In this document: one piece after another, positions 12,932-22,796 of the stretch
Layout of the letters: every line of letters begins with the position of its first letter
Numbering within the stretch: the first letter of the stretch is position 1
DNA from: Siphonodentalium dalli
Lineage: Eukaryota > Mollusca > Scaphopoda > Gadilida > Siphonodentaliidae
Assembly: GCA_032622095.1 (NCBI GenBank)
Contig: CP136062.1
Location: 230,716,578-230,780,577, forward strand
Reading direction: 5' to 3'
Length of the DNA: 64,000 nt
Program-made: the position numbers and the translations under genes
Notes under the pieces: model-generated
Databases searched by the model: none
The model's input: the letters and a program-made list of their open reading frames with translations, nothing else
Told to the model about the DNA's origin: nothing

Positions 12932-13461
12932 CAACCCCTTTTTCTCTTATCTTCTCTCTCTCTCTCTACATAGTTACCTTTATCAAAGACACACCAATCA
13001 TACATACACACAGATACTGGCGTGACCCTTCTCTCACCTATCTGCAAACACATACAATTAACAAACACTGGTATAGTCACATATATAAGATAATATCAAA
13101 GTGCTTCAGTCACACAATATTAATACACCCTGGTTCAACCATCTTTTCTCTTCTCTCTCTCTCCTTTAAAATATTATAGTATAATTAACAAAACTATAAA
13201 AAAATCAAAACATAAATTCTTGCAGCTTCTTGCAAAATGTCATTCCGATACCAATATAACAGCAGTACCCGGTATCCGTAAAACAATATCAGAGAATGAC
13301 CAATGTCCAAGTGGTGGTGTATGAACAGAATGGCAAGGCATACATGCAAATAGCTTGAATGTTTTTATCATTCATGAGCTGAGTCACTTTCTATGTGGTA
13401 CTGCAAACTCAGAATTGTAAACTTATACCGTACATGATTACATGAATATGGCACAGTTCTG
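12932..13461. repeat. Degenerate short repeats inside the candidate LTR element
   Basis: Recurrent blocks of the form ACACTGG(C/T)...CAACC/TGACC followed by pyrimidine runs (TTCTCTCTCTCTC) at about 12,920, 13,015, 13,065 and 13,125. No coding frame. Confidence 0.45.
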
Positions 13462-14739
13462 TCAGAGTGAAGGCGGACCAGGTCCTTTGAACAAACACCC
13501 ATCTCTCAACTGATAGTGTGACCTCTGATTAGAACAGACCCGAATGCCTGATACCGTTGAGGTACTAGTATTCATACATGTAGGAGGGCCAGGTCCTGTA
13601 ACAGATAACATGCCCCAGCAGAACAATGAGTTGCGGTGTTGACTATGGTTCTGCGGTATGCTGGGGTGAACAGGGTGAAGGGAGTTTTCAGGAACTGTGA
13701 TACAAGTCAGTTTATCTGAAAAATCCAACGCATTATGAGAGTAAAAACTCTGATCGAATCGCAAGTTCTCATTCTCATGGACTGCAACCGGTGAACCATT
13801 CTCTACAAACTGAACAGTTGTTTCATTCAGCATACCAGAATCACTGTGCTGACTGGTGTGGGACAGATCAGATACTTGTATAGGATAAGATGGGAGTTCC
13901 TTGTCACTGATAATACATGTACCGATATGTGTGTCGTCGACTGAATTATCGACAAATCTCTCACTGCTTGATGAAGATACCGTACTGGAGGGTTGAATAT
14001 GGTTAGGTAGTGGAAATTCCTTTCCACGAACGAGTTCCAGATCACTGGCACTGTTTTTGCCCGGCATCTCAACATATGCATCCTTTTTTGTGGGATCGGA
14101 TATTACCGTGCACAACTTATCAGTTGACTGACTACCACAAATAACATTGCTGGTACAGGTAATCAAATCTTGTGCCTGCAGATTATCTGAAACTTCCATA
14201 TGACTCCTGGTACCATTTTCTGTTTGTGTCCTATAATTTGCAGAAACCGGTATTTTAATATCAGTTGAGTCCCAGTGTTGTAAATCCGTATTCTTGTGTA
14301 GGGCTTCAGAATTAGTAGCGTGAATGAAGTGAGTTGTCGACGAGACTGGAGTTGTAATGTCCATGTCAGAATCTAAAGTTGAATAACAATACTGCAAATC
14401 GTCTCCAATTAAAATTTGTGATTTTCGTGGCCGAATTGTTATATCGCTGTCCATCATGAAATTCAGACCACCTTCAATGTCGACATGTACCGGTAGCTCC
14501 ATTACAACATATCCATTAATGGGGATAATATGCCCTTGAATAGTTAGATCGACAGATGCAAGTCCTAATATTCGATGACTGCTGTTGAGAATTTTCTGGT
14601 CATGTGAGACAGGTGTTATAGATAGTCCAAAACATTGAATGAACTTTTGACTGATGAATGTATGTTCTTGGCGCGACATCAGATTGACACGCACCTGCTG
14701 TGTATCAAGTGACAGAATAAGATGAGGTAAAACTGCCAT
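13462..14739 (-). CDS. Protease-like retroelement ORF lacking the catalytic Asp
   Basis: A 425-codon frame opening with ATG at 14739. Residues 16-115 resemble a retropepsin fold: QEHTFISQKFIQCFGLS, where active proteases read D-S/T-G-(S/A)-x-x-(S/T)FIS, then the ILGLASVDLTI strand, then QILIGDDL near residue 110. The Asp-Thr/Ser-Gly triad is replaced by LMSRQ, so no catalytic Asp is visible. The remaining 300 residues are Ser/Thr/His-rich and low in structure. They end with two related PGPP boxes (TGPGPPTCM and FKGPGPPSL). The ORF lies between two identical 207-bp repeats, about 190 bp after a candidate primer-binding site. No reverse transcriptase or integrase is present. It may be the remnant of a larger polyprotein kept in a non-autonomous element; its function is unknown. 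Confidence 0.5.
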   Translation of the reverse strand: MAVLPHLILSLDTQQVRVNLMSRQEHTFISQKFIQCFGLSITPVSHDQKILNSSHRILGLASVDLTIQGHIIPINGYVVMELPVHVDIEGGLNFMMDSDITIRPRKSQILIGDDLQYCYSTLDSDMDITTPVSSTTHFIHATNSEALHKNTDLQHWDSTDIKIPVSANYRTQTENGTRSHMEVSDNLQAQDLITCTSNVICGSQSTDKLCTVISDPTKKDAYVEMPGKNSASDLELVRGKEFPLPNHIQPSSTVSSSSSERFVDNSVDDTHIGTCIISDKELPSYPIQVSDLSHTSQHSDSGMLNETTVQFVENGSPVAVHENENLRFDQSFYSHNALDFSDKLTCITVPENSLHPVHPSIPQNHSQHRNSLFCWGMLSVTGPGPPTCMNTSTSTVSGIRVCSNQRSHYQLRDGCLFKGPGPPSL

Positions 14740-14929
14740 TGTGTCAGGATACAGAAAACACGGGTTTTGAATGGTGTCACAGTTCTCGACACACGCTTTG
14801 ACGAAGGACGTTCCCGACGGTCAAATTGCCGCGAATCAAGGCGATTTCATTCTAGACCTGCACCGTTGGCAAGCTGATCTCTTCACATTAACAAAATGAT
14901 TAAGCAGGGTTCTTTGTTGGCTGCCACCA

Positions 14930-15136
14930 CGCCATAAGGGGGAAGAGACCAAGATCTAGATTGAACACAATTGACAACGTGTGATGGAACTTTATGTGAA
15001 ATCAATTAAACCACGTGCTACTGCAACAGAAACCAAAACGCGAATGATTCATATAATAAAATCGGTCATACATATCAGACACTCTTAAAGCACGTTCACA
15101 GTAAGCACAGTCATATAACTTTAACACACACTGGCG
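14930..15136 (-). repeat. 207-bp direct repeat, right copy (candidate 5' LTR)
   Basis: Appears identical to 12725-12931. On the minus strand it is followed at once by TGGTGGCAGCCAACAAAG, which has the position and TGG start of a primer-binding site. With the purine tract next to the other copy, the 12725-15136 unit (2.4 kb) looks like a small non-autonomous LTR element. The possible target duplication is only TAT (12722-12724 and 15137-15139), so the borders are uncertain. Confidence 0.5.
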
Positions 15137-15587
15137 TATATTTATATATAATGAACGATTATATAATTGCAAGGTCCTCATATAATATATTTACATAAAT
15201 ATGGACAATGAAAAGCGTATTTCTTATATCATGGTGAAAGTCCGTTTAATTAAACGCTCTTTAATAGCTTTCATTAAACTACATATATAGTCAGTCTCGA
15301 ATTTATTATTATTGCTTGAACGTGGCGATATACTGTGAAAAGACGAAGTGATGGGCCTACATGTAAATTAACGCTCTTTGTTTTAATCATATCGGGAAAC
15401 GACACGTGTTTAACGCCCTTTAATGATTCAAGACGATAAATTCAATGATTCATGTAATATAACTATCAAATATAACGTAGGCGCCAGCAACTTTAAAGAG
15501 GACTTGTCAGTCTTGCCCATGCATAGCATGTGTCAATGTAATGTGGACACTAAGGAAAATCCATTGGTAAAAGTTATGGCAAAATGA
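15137..15587. other. AT-rich spacer
   Basis: No gene seen. GTTTAATTAAACGCTCTTTAAT and related ACGCTCTTTGTTTTAA / TTTAACGCCCTTTAATG words recur three times, a possible decayed repeat. Confidence 0.3.
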
Positions 15588-15872
15588 TTGGAGACTTTTG
15601 TTGACTTCTCTGATAAGCGAAGATATAACCAATTATCTGAATATTTAAAGGGGCAACAAATAACAACACCTATTGGTAAGGTCTTGGTCCATAAAGACTG
15701 TACGTGTGATTTCACTGATAGGAAAAGAACTTACAGTGTCAATCATGAGTGTATGGATACGGTTCCACTCTCTAAGAAAATGAGGTATAAACAAGACCCA
15801 TTTAATTTCAAAGAAGACTGTTTCATAATTATGTCGACAGGGTGCCATATCAGATCCCAGTCTTGCCGGTAG
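15588..15872 (+). pseudogene. Gene-relic fragment 1, Cys-containing N-terminal part
   Basis: 94 codons with VHKDCTCDFTDRKRT and PFNFKEDCFIIM. From memory, these match the VHKDCRR.FT / FDWK..CFFC region of an uncharacterised multi-domain protein family that is highly repeated in cnidarian and molluscan genomes. I know of no assigned function. The reading frame decays right after CFII (RSQSCR then stop). Downstream pieces of the same family occur in the expected order at 18,817, 19,262, 19,500 and 20,178, so they form one broken copy. The family link rests on recollection and has not been searched. Confidence 0.45.
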
Positions 15873-16060
15873 AAGGCAAGTGCGGACAGTAGCAACTCTC
15901 CCTATTATTTTTATAAGTTTTATAACATTGCCGAATAAGAGAAGATTCGTGAGCATTGAAGGTTCAGAGACTCATTCTAAGTTGCATTGATATCGTTGCT
16001 GCAGAAGCCGTATATCATGCATCTTGTTTCACCATGATCTTGGGAGAAATAAATGAGGAT

Positions 16061-16160
16061 CCATCTGAGAGAAAACCACAGGGCAGAACACCATCCATCT
16101 GAGAGAAAACCACAGAGCAGAACACCATCCATCTGAGAGAAAACCACAGGGCAGAACACC
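16061..16160. repeat. Three tandem 32-bp repeats
   Basis: CCATCTGAGAGAAAACCACA followed by (G/A)GGCAGAACA(C) is repeated three times in a row. Confidence 0.8.
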
Positions 16161-16549
16161 TGCAGTCAGATGCTCGTAGCCCGTTTATATATAACCATGG
16201 GTATATGTCAGATATAACCGTACAAAAAAAACGCCGTTCTTTTCACCGTGTATTTATCCATGGTGTGCGTGCCTGTGGTTGTCCGTAACATGGTGCCCGG
16301 TGTTATTGCTTTGAAAGGTAATCATGTTCGACTGGTGTTGTCAGATTGGTAATATGAGATTAGAGGTTTCTATGTCTTGTCTGGTCACATTTACTGTTTG
16401 AACTTTGTCTGAAATAGACGCACTTTTTATACTAGAATTTGCGCAACAGGAGCGCAGGGAAATCGCACGTCGAGTTGGTTTAAGGTTTTTAGAAAAAGTA
16501 TTTATATGATATAGACAGAGACGTGGCGACAGGGGTGGGGGTTGGGATG

Positions 16550-18640
16550 TCTCACCCCCCAAACGTTGGTCAAAATGTTCAACAGTTGGAAATTTCATAC
16601 CTGCCAAAACATTAGTTGGAAATTTCACATCAACATTAAGTTGAAAATGTTCTTGTAGTTTGATTTTCAAACAGTTTATTTGCATATTTTCCTATTTTTG
16701 GTAAATATTTTGGACTGAAATGGTCATCAGTCGGAAATTTCCAACCTGTCACCCTCCTAAGGTCCAACACTTGGACAGTTTGTGTCCTGGTCCCTCCCCC
16801 GTGGTCAGTCAAAAACTGCTAGTTAATTTAAGAAAACAATACTGTCATGCATTTGGTAAATATTGTCATTGGAATTGTCATCAGTTGAAATTTTCCAACC
16901 TAAGTGGGGTGTCAGGTTTGAAATGTCCAACTCTAGGCAGGTTTGAGGCTAGTCTAGAAGCTAGGATTTTGAGATTTTCTTGTTCAGATTAAAAAAAAAT
17001 TGCCGACTATCGTTGTCATTGTCCATTCCCCCGTGGCCAATACAAAACTGCAAAACGATATTTTACTTCATTTGGTCAAACTTGTGGACTGAAATAGTCA
17101 TCAGTTGGAGAGTTTTCCAACCTGAGGGGGGGGGGGGGTATAAGGTTGGATATTTCCAACACCAGGAAAGGTTCAATTGAGGCCAGTCTAGATGCATGCT
17201 AGGATTTAATATTTTCTTTTATAGTTTTAAAAAATTTCTCACACCGGGCCGAAGAACCATGGTCAACCCGGTGTGTCCCCGCCTCTTGCCCGTAGCCATG
17301 GGAATTTGTCTGGAGTTAGACCATTAGATGTTATGATTTATGCAATTGTTCAGGTTAAACTATCTGAATTTTCAAACCTGGAATATAGTTTTTTTTTAAA
17401 TATATATAGGATATTAGGCGTGAGCACTGATGTAATGGGGATGGTGCAAATGGAATTTGTGTTTGGGGTGATTCTGATTCAAGGGGGTGCAGTTGGAATT
17501 TCCCATGGTGGACACCCCTAACGGAAACCATATAGCCACGTCCCTGGATATAGAGAGGCAAACAGAACGATACCATATATATACAATATGCGGTTGCATC
17601 TAATTTGGATTTATTGGGATGTCTTTAGTGCACTTTTGTGGTTACGAGAGCTCATTTCCCCCTGATTTCTGTTCAATATGTGGTCTGCTTCTTTAAAAGT
17701 TTTATATGATTTCAAACAGGGGTGGCACCAGGATATCCCCGACAGGGGGGCGGGCTTTAGCTGCCGGGTTGACAATTACATAACTCACCGACGGGGGATG
17801 GCTATGACTCCCCGACAGGGCTGGGATGTAGCCCCTGACTCCCCCCGATGCCACCCAACATAACTTAGTATCGATTATTTATAATGGGGTGTCAAGTAGG
17901 GACTTGTCGACAGGGGTGGTTATGCAGGGGTCTTACCCCCAATTGTAGTCATACCTAATTCCCCGAGCAAAATTAATTGGAAAATTCACACCAAAATTAG
18001 GTTGAAATTGTTCTCGTAGTTTGATTTTCCAACACTTTCTTAGTGACGAATTCGTTGTTTTTAGACAAAAAAATCAAATGGCCATCTGTTGTCAATTTTG
18101 AAACCTATGGGATGGGTGAGTGTCAGGTTAATAATTTCCCAGATTTGGAAAACTTGAGGCCGGTCTATGCTATAGGATTGTCAAATGTTCATGTTCATAT
18201 TTCAAAAATGTTCTCACATCGGGCCTAACCATCGGCCGACCCGTGTGTTATGTGCCCTTGCCAGTAGTTACTCGCTAATTAATTTAAGAAAAAATAGATC
18301 GGGTGTAAATATGTGTGGTGTTATACCACTAGATGTTAAGATGTTTTAATCTCATACTGGGCCGAACCATCTTGTTCACCCCCGCCACCCCCCCCCCCCC
18401 CCCCCCCCGCACGACAAGTGGCCACAATATTACTGATTCATTTGGAATAGTCTACCATCTGGTAGTCTGTGAGGGAACATTTGGGGAAAATCAAAGGGGG
18501 GTGCAAATTAATTTACGCAAACTTATGAGTTTGGTGTGGTTCAATGGGGTGGGGGTGCAGTTGGAAATTCCAAGGTGGAGACCACCCCAACGAAAACCCT
18601 CTAATAAAGTACCGACCCATACACACTGCCTCCAGGTTTG
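16550..18640. repeat. Degenerate tandem/dispersed repeats with short hairpins
   Basis: Blocks of the form CATCAGTTGGAAATTTCCAACCTG, then a G-rich stretch, then GTCAGGTTTGAAATGTCCAAC, then GAGGC(C)AGTCTAGA.GC.AGGAT recur at about 16,730, 16,880, 17,095 and (more diverged) 18,085. GTTGGAAATTTCCAAC is itself self-complementary. A hairpin CACACCGGGCC...AACCCGGTGTG lies at about 17,239-17,275, with relatives near 18,215 and 18,355. G runs occur at 17,124 and C runs at 18,387. Short frames here show no recognisable protein. This repeat mass separates two parts of the decayed gene copy. Confidence 0.6.
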
Positions 18641-18816
18641 AACACTGATTGGCATTGCGGTTGGCTTTCAAATCAAGCAATGAGACAGATCTAACTGGTC
18701 TCTGGATTCATGCAACACATCTTTTCTTCAAACAACTCAGAACCTTCAGCCAAGTCAGAAGTTCTTTTTCTGCCGATAATATACCTCAACCTATCAGATG
18801 AGTCTTTTTTCCCACT

Positions 18817-19140
18817 TTGATGTATGTTCAGAATCACGCGACACAGTTGAGAATTGTGACTCCATGCTTGGCGTTTGAACAGTCACTTTGGTTCAAAGCA
18901 GTTGAGATAATGGAAGCCAAGTCACTTGGAATAGTTTGTAGACTCAGCGGCTTCCATCGGATGATGAGTTTCATTGGTAGCATTGGTACCATGATTAATG
19001 CGTCGAGGTTAGATGGGGCTCTTGAAAACGCTTATGGCTCAAACGTAGTTGCCACTCAGATGTCATTTACTTGTAGACGGGGCCCTTACTAATAAGCTGT
19101 TAGATGAATTGATATCTGAGATTCAAATTAAATTTCCAAG
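18817..19140 (+). pseudogene. Gene-relic fragment 2
   Basis: The frame encodes CLAFEQSLWFKAVEIMEAKS followed by a block with GFHRMMSFIGSIGTM and then ALENAYGSN. From memory this is the most conserved block (TFDQPLW.KA.EI...GGFH.MMSFLGSIG) of the same uncharacterised multi-domain family as fragment 1. The frame breaks after VVATQMS, and family-like residues continue in another frame (the ALTNKLLDELISEI region) near 19,085-19,130. It is therefore a frameshifted copy. Confidence 0.5.
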
Positions 19141-19261
19141 TGGACAGCCGATGGCGCAGCATCAAACGCGACATCAGATACAGAATTATCTGCAAAATCA
19201 AATGTCGAAGTACCTTCAACGTTAAGTAAGTTAAGTATCTTCGACATCAAATGTCGAAGAA

Positions 19262-19720
19262 TTGGCAATCGACGGAATCGCTGCAAATGTATTGACAGTT
19301 TCGAAGGGGGAAGCAACAATTGATCTTATTCGAGCTGAGAGAACAGGAGATTGGAATCTCCATTTGGTAGTTGTTGGAAAAATGTTGAATTTGTTTTGCC
19401 ATCACTGGGAACGTGCACTATGCGAAGAGCTTGTTTATGCAAATGATGCATGACTTAACCAAGAAATATCCGTGGTTATAAAGTGTTTTATAGAGGATGG
19501 TGTTTATACTATTCGAAGTAACAGAGGGTTTTGGGCATGACTGTTAAGTGACCTAATTATTGAGCAAATCATGATGCGTTCCGTCAAACGTCGGGGTGGA
19601 CTTACCTGAAGAAGAGGCCTAACTGAATCTGTATGCCAGCAATGAGTTTATGATGAAACGATTAGAATCATCTGCTCAACTGCAACATCTTTCCATAGAA
19701 ATCAGCAATGGGAAGCCAAA
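19262..19720 (+). pseudogene. Gene-relic fragments 3 and 4
   Basis: 19,262-19,453 encodes LIRAERTGDWNLHLVVVGKM, a block that follows fragment 2 in intact family members as I recall them. About 60 bases later, 19,500-19,640 encodes RSNRGFWA, a stop, then LLSDLIIEQIMMRSVKRRGG, a second stop, then RRGLTES. Both stops interrupt otherwise collinear similarity, the clearest evidence that this copy is dead. Confidence 0.5.
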
Positions 19721-19740
19721 TTGACATTTAATAAATAATT

Positions 19741-20106
19741 GAGCTTAAGCGCAATAAGGAATATCTTGTTGCATGCGCTTAAGCACAATAAGGAATATTG
19801 GCCACATTACATAAACTCCCTATAATTCAAATGGTGTTGTCCATGGTACAATGGGCGGAGCAAATATATGATAATTCTACTATTTGCAGAGGGGTGATCT
19901 CATGAGGGAGATATTAATTTCGCTTAAGCGCAATAAAAGGTTGTAATTGCGCTTAAGCGCAATAAGGGAAGATGTAATTGCACTTAAGCGAAATAAGAAT
20001 ATTCCTTATTGCGCTTAAAAGAGATTCCTTATTGCGTTTAAGCGCACTAAGAAATTACTTATTGCGCTTAAGCACAATAAGGGTTTCCTTATTGCGCTCA
20101 AGCTCA
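19741..20106. repeat. Cluster of GCGCTTAAGCGC palindromes
   Basis: About ten copies of a palindromic word, TTATTGCGCTTAAGCGCAATAA or its half, are packed into 365 bp in both orientations. Clear ones are at 19,745, 19,773, 19,921, 19,942, 19,976, 20,006, 20,029, 20,061 and 20,088. Spacing is irregular (20-150 bp) and several copies carry single substitutions. They lie between two fragments of the decayed gene. Confidence 0.85.
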
Positions 20107-20177
20107 TTTTTTTTATTAAATGTCAATTCGGCATCCCATATGCGTCAGCCCAACATGTAGGCGAGGCAGGTTCGAAG

Positions 20178-20537
20178 ATGTTCATTCAAATGTACTCGGG
20201 CAAGGATGGAGAGTCCATCGACCGTCTAAGATATGCGAAGTTGATGACCATGATTTCCTCCGGCAGGTCTGCTATCGAACCTCAGAAATTGCCACATACA
20301 GAGAGGGCAGCAATTGAAAAATGTCGTCAAGAAATCCTTGTGGCACAATCCAATGTTCATGTCGGAAAAATGGACTTAAGTGTGTCACTGCCTTTGGGGA
20401 TTGTCGTGGGGGAGATTTGCAAGATTTTGTATTGCAGGAACTGGATTGAATGTGGCTTTATCGTCGGAAAGCAATCTCAACACTCAATAGATATATCTTT
20501 CTTTTGGGCGGGTGATTCAAAGTCAATACATTCATAA
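20178..20537 (+). pseudogene. Gene-relic fragment 5 (C-terminal part)
   Basis: Encodes MYSGKDGESIDRLRYAKLM followed by a block with SAIEPQKLPHTERAA. From memory this corresponds to the (A/M)YGGK...SLD.LRY..F.......P..LPPT..AA block of the same family. It is collinear with fragments 1-4 and marks the approximate right end of the relic. Intact members normally continue with a CxxC-like tail; here only CRNWIECGF and a stop follow. Confidence 0.45.
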
Positions 20538-21128
20538 TGTGGAAAATTAGTGGGAAAATAATGGAAAACACATATTTTCCGGTTTTGGCTGACATTTTGT
20601 CCGCCATGTTTAGGTTTTGACCCGGAAACAACATAGTTTGTTCTGGAAATATATTGTATACACTACAAAAGGACTTTTGGTTATAACACGGAGGTGATAG
20701 TTTTACATTGTGCAACAAACAATAGACTTCTCGAAATTTTCATCTCGAAACGCCATCTTGAATAAAAAAGGTTTTCCAAGGCGGATTTTAGCGGTTTTTG
20801 GATATGTTCACCAGGGGGTTATGCTGTATCGAATGACACCAAATTCAGCTTGTTAATAATTTTTTCCGGGTTCAACCCTTCAACAGCCAGACTAGTATCA
20901 TATATATATCGTACCATACAATCTGTGTCGTCACTTAATAAATAATTTATGTTCGGTCGAACCCAGAAAGTTTGAACATAAGGGACATTTTAAGTGAATC
21001 AGTGTAGATATCATGGCTTTTAATGAAGATGGTCCCATATTGTGTAGCTTTCGACAAATCATATAACAGGATCAATTATTAACACTTTCGTGATGGGAGC
21101 TGCGCTTATGCAGCAATAAAGATCCTGT
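20538..21128. repeat. Diverged dispersed repeats
   Basis: 20,763-20,893 is the reverse-complement partner of 12,483-12,612. The preceding stretch has AACATGGCGGACAAAATGTC-type words, also seen near 37,880, on the other strand. No gene seen. Confidence 0.5.
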
Positions 21129-21179
21129 GCCAGTGCATTCTCTTATATGCGTCGCATATATATTAGAGAATACACTGGC
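21129..21179. repeat. Hairpin repeat, copy 1
   Basis: A self-complementary unit from GCCAGTGCATTCTCTTATAT to its complement, ending AGAGAATACACTGGC. It belongs to the family at 35,965, 38,334, 41,783 and 41,931. It sits 13 bp from the left border of the large retroelement. Confidence 0.75.
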
Positions 21180-21192
21180 TTAGAAGGTCAAG

Positions 21193-21651
21193 TGTGAGGT
21201 AATGAACACATAGATATAGTAAGTACAAGTCTTTATTATGTTGTGAATAAGATATGCAGTGTGCACAAATATAATGATCAAGAGTCGCCGCGAAGTGATG
21301 TCCCCGAATGGGTGATGCCTGGTGTGAATGATGCCTGGATATAACCTCGAGATGAGATGAGTCTAGTGAAAGCATCATGTGATGGGATGTGGTTGTTTCT
21401 TATATACTATTTGGGATGCATATTAGATGAGGCGTTTGGCAATACACATCGGGATTGGTTCCACCGTTATGGTCATCTCCCTTGACCATATTTGGGAGCC
21501 ATCTTCATTGTGTGTATGTCTTCGCTGGGAGTAAGACGTGTGAGGTTTCGTTAAGAACCGAACACGAATATCTGAGTTTGGGGTTTTATATATTGGGACA
21601 TTCGTATAGTTTGAATCAAGTTGTGAGATTATAATGGGTAGTTATCTCACA
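21193..21651 (-). repeat. Element 1 3' LTR
   Basis: 459 bp, same length as the 5' LTR. On the minus strand it begins TGTGAGATAAC and ends CATTACCTCACA. It carries TATATAAG-type boxes and an AATAAA (minus strand, 21232-21237) near the end, as expected for the transcript's poly(A) site. Differences from the other LTR include AGTAAG/AGTAGG, TGCACA/TGTACA, GCATCATG/GCATGATG, ATCTGAG/ATGTGAG and GTGAGAT/GTGAAAT. Confidence 0.95.
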
Positions 21652-21654
21652 TAT

Positions 21655-21667
21655 GTCCCCCCACCCG
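21655..21667 (-). other. Element 1 polypurine tract
   Basis: On the minus strand GGGTGGGGGGACA lies 3 bp before the TG start of the 3' LTR, the position where plus-strand DNA synthesis is primed. Confidence 0.8.
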
Positions 21668-22466
21668 TGTAAGATTTTTAGCGCAGCGGAAAATCTTATG
21701 TAACATCAAAATTATGGACCTAACTGGGGTATTTGTGACCATGGTATGGATGAGGCTGAAATGAAATATAATGACGATGGTGATCATATAGTAAGTCGAT
21801 CGATACTTTGTAACATTGATTGTGGTGAAGTTATGATTAATACATATGGAACAAAGTTGTCTTAAAATGATAATACGCAATATTATGAGATTATGAAATA
21901 AATGGTGGGAAAAGCATATATGGGTTGGTATATAAAATGATCGGGCAAGCAGTGATAATGCGTGCTATATTGATATGTAGGATAAGGTGTGATAATAGAA
22001 TATAGAGATACAAGTATGAGAAGTAATGAATATAACAATACGGTAATAGTGCATGGTATGTTTTGTAAATGATGTACATTGGTGATGTATTATATAAATG
22101 CATGTTGTATTGTTAATAAAATCATGAGGATATGTATACATTCGGTATTGTGGTAATGAGAGACCAAATGTTTCTCATCTGCCGTCAATTGCACAGGGAA
22201 TTGTTGAGAGCATGTGTCAGAGGTGAAATATTGTTTGGAGTGTGGTATATGAGGCATTTATAAATGCGTTTGTTGATAGATGGCGAGATCCGTGACCAAT
22301 GTTATTGATGATAATTGGCGGTCAGTTGTCTAACGCTAGGGATTGGCACGTGTCATAATGGCGTTAGTATCTACAGCTGCCGGGGTATGGATGCAGTAAC
22401 GAAATTAGAATTAGTCTGTGGGTTTGTGCCCCTTATAGAAAAAAAATGGTATTATTGATAAAATGA
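21668..22466. other. Element 1 3' untranslated region
   Basis: About 800 bp between the env-overlapping ORF and the polypurine tract. Short minus-strand frames (21647-21880, 21891-22103) are AT-rich and unconvincing. Nothing else seen. Confidence 0.4.
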
Positions 22467-22796
22467 TCAGTATAGATTAAGTGGTGGGTTATGGATGGAC
22501 GCGTGAGTTTTTATTATTTTCATAGGTCGTAATGTGGATGATTCATCATCAACATCTCGCGGGTGTTTTTTGGGAAATGTCAAATCTTCTTGTGTACTTT
22601 GTATTTGAGGTTGCTTAGCTGGAGACAAATGAATATCTTTCGTAGCTTCCTTGGGTATTGGTGGGGTTAGTCTGTGACGAAGTTGCATATCAGTTCCATT
22701 TATCATTTGGTTAAGTTTATTTCGTCGTTTTGCGATTTTAATTCGTCTCGTGTTGTGATTGCGTTGAGTCTGATATTGGGAAATTTCGTAATACAC
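22467..22796 (-). CDS. Small basic ORF overlapping the env 3' end
   Basis: 109 codons in the -1 frame relative to env, starting 94 bases before the env stop and running 236 bases past it. The N-terminal third is Arg/Lys-rich (RNHNTRRIKIAKRRNKLNQ), resembling an arginine-rich RNA-binding or nuclear-localisation motif. The rest is Pro-rich, with an acidic patch (DVDDESS) and a second basic stretch (RPMKIIKTH). It could be a Rev/Tat-like accessory protein, an alternative C-terminal tail of Env reached by frameshifting or splicing, or chance. I know of no homolog. The length and biased composition favour coding. Confidence 0.35.
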   Translation of the reverse strand: MYYEISQYQTQRNHNTRRIKIAKRRNKLNQMINGTDMQLRHRLTPPIPKEATKDIHLSPAKQPQIQSTQEDLTFPKKHPRDVDDESSTLRPMKIIKTHASIHNPPLNLY

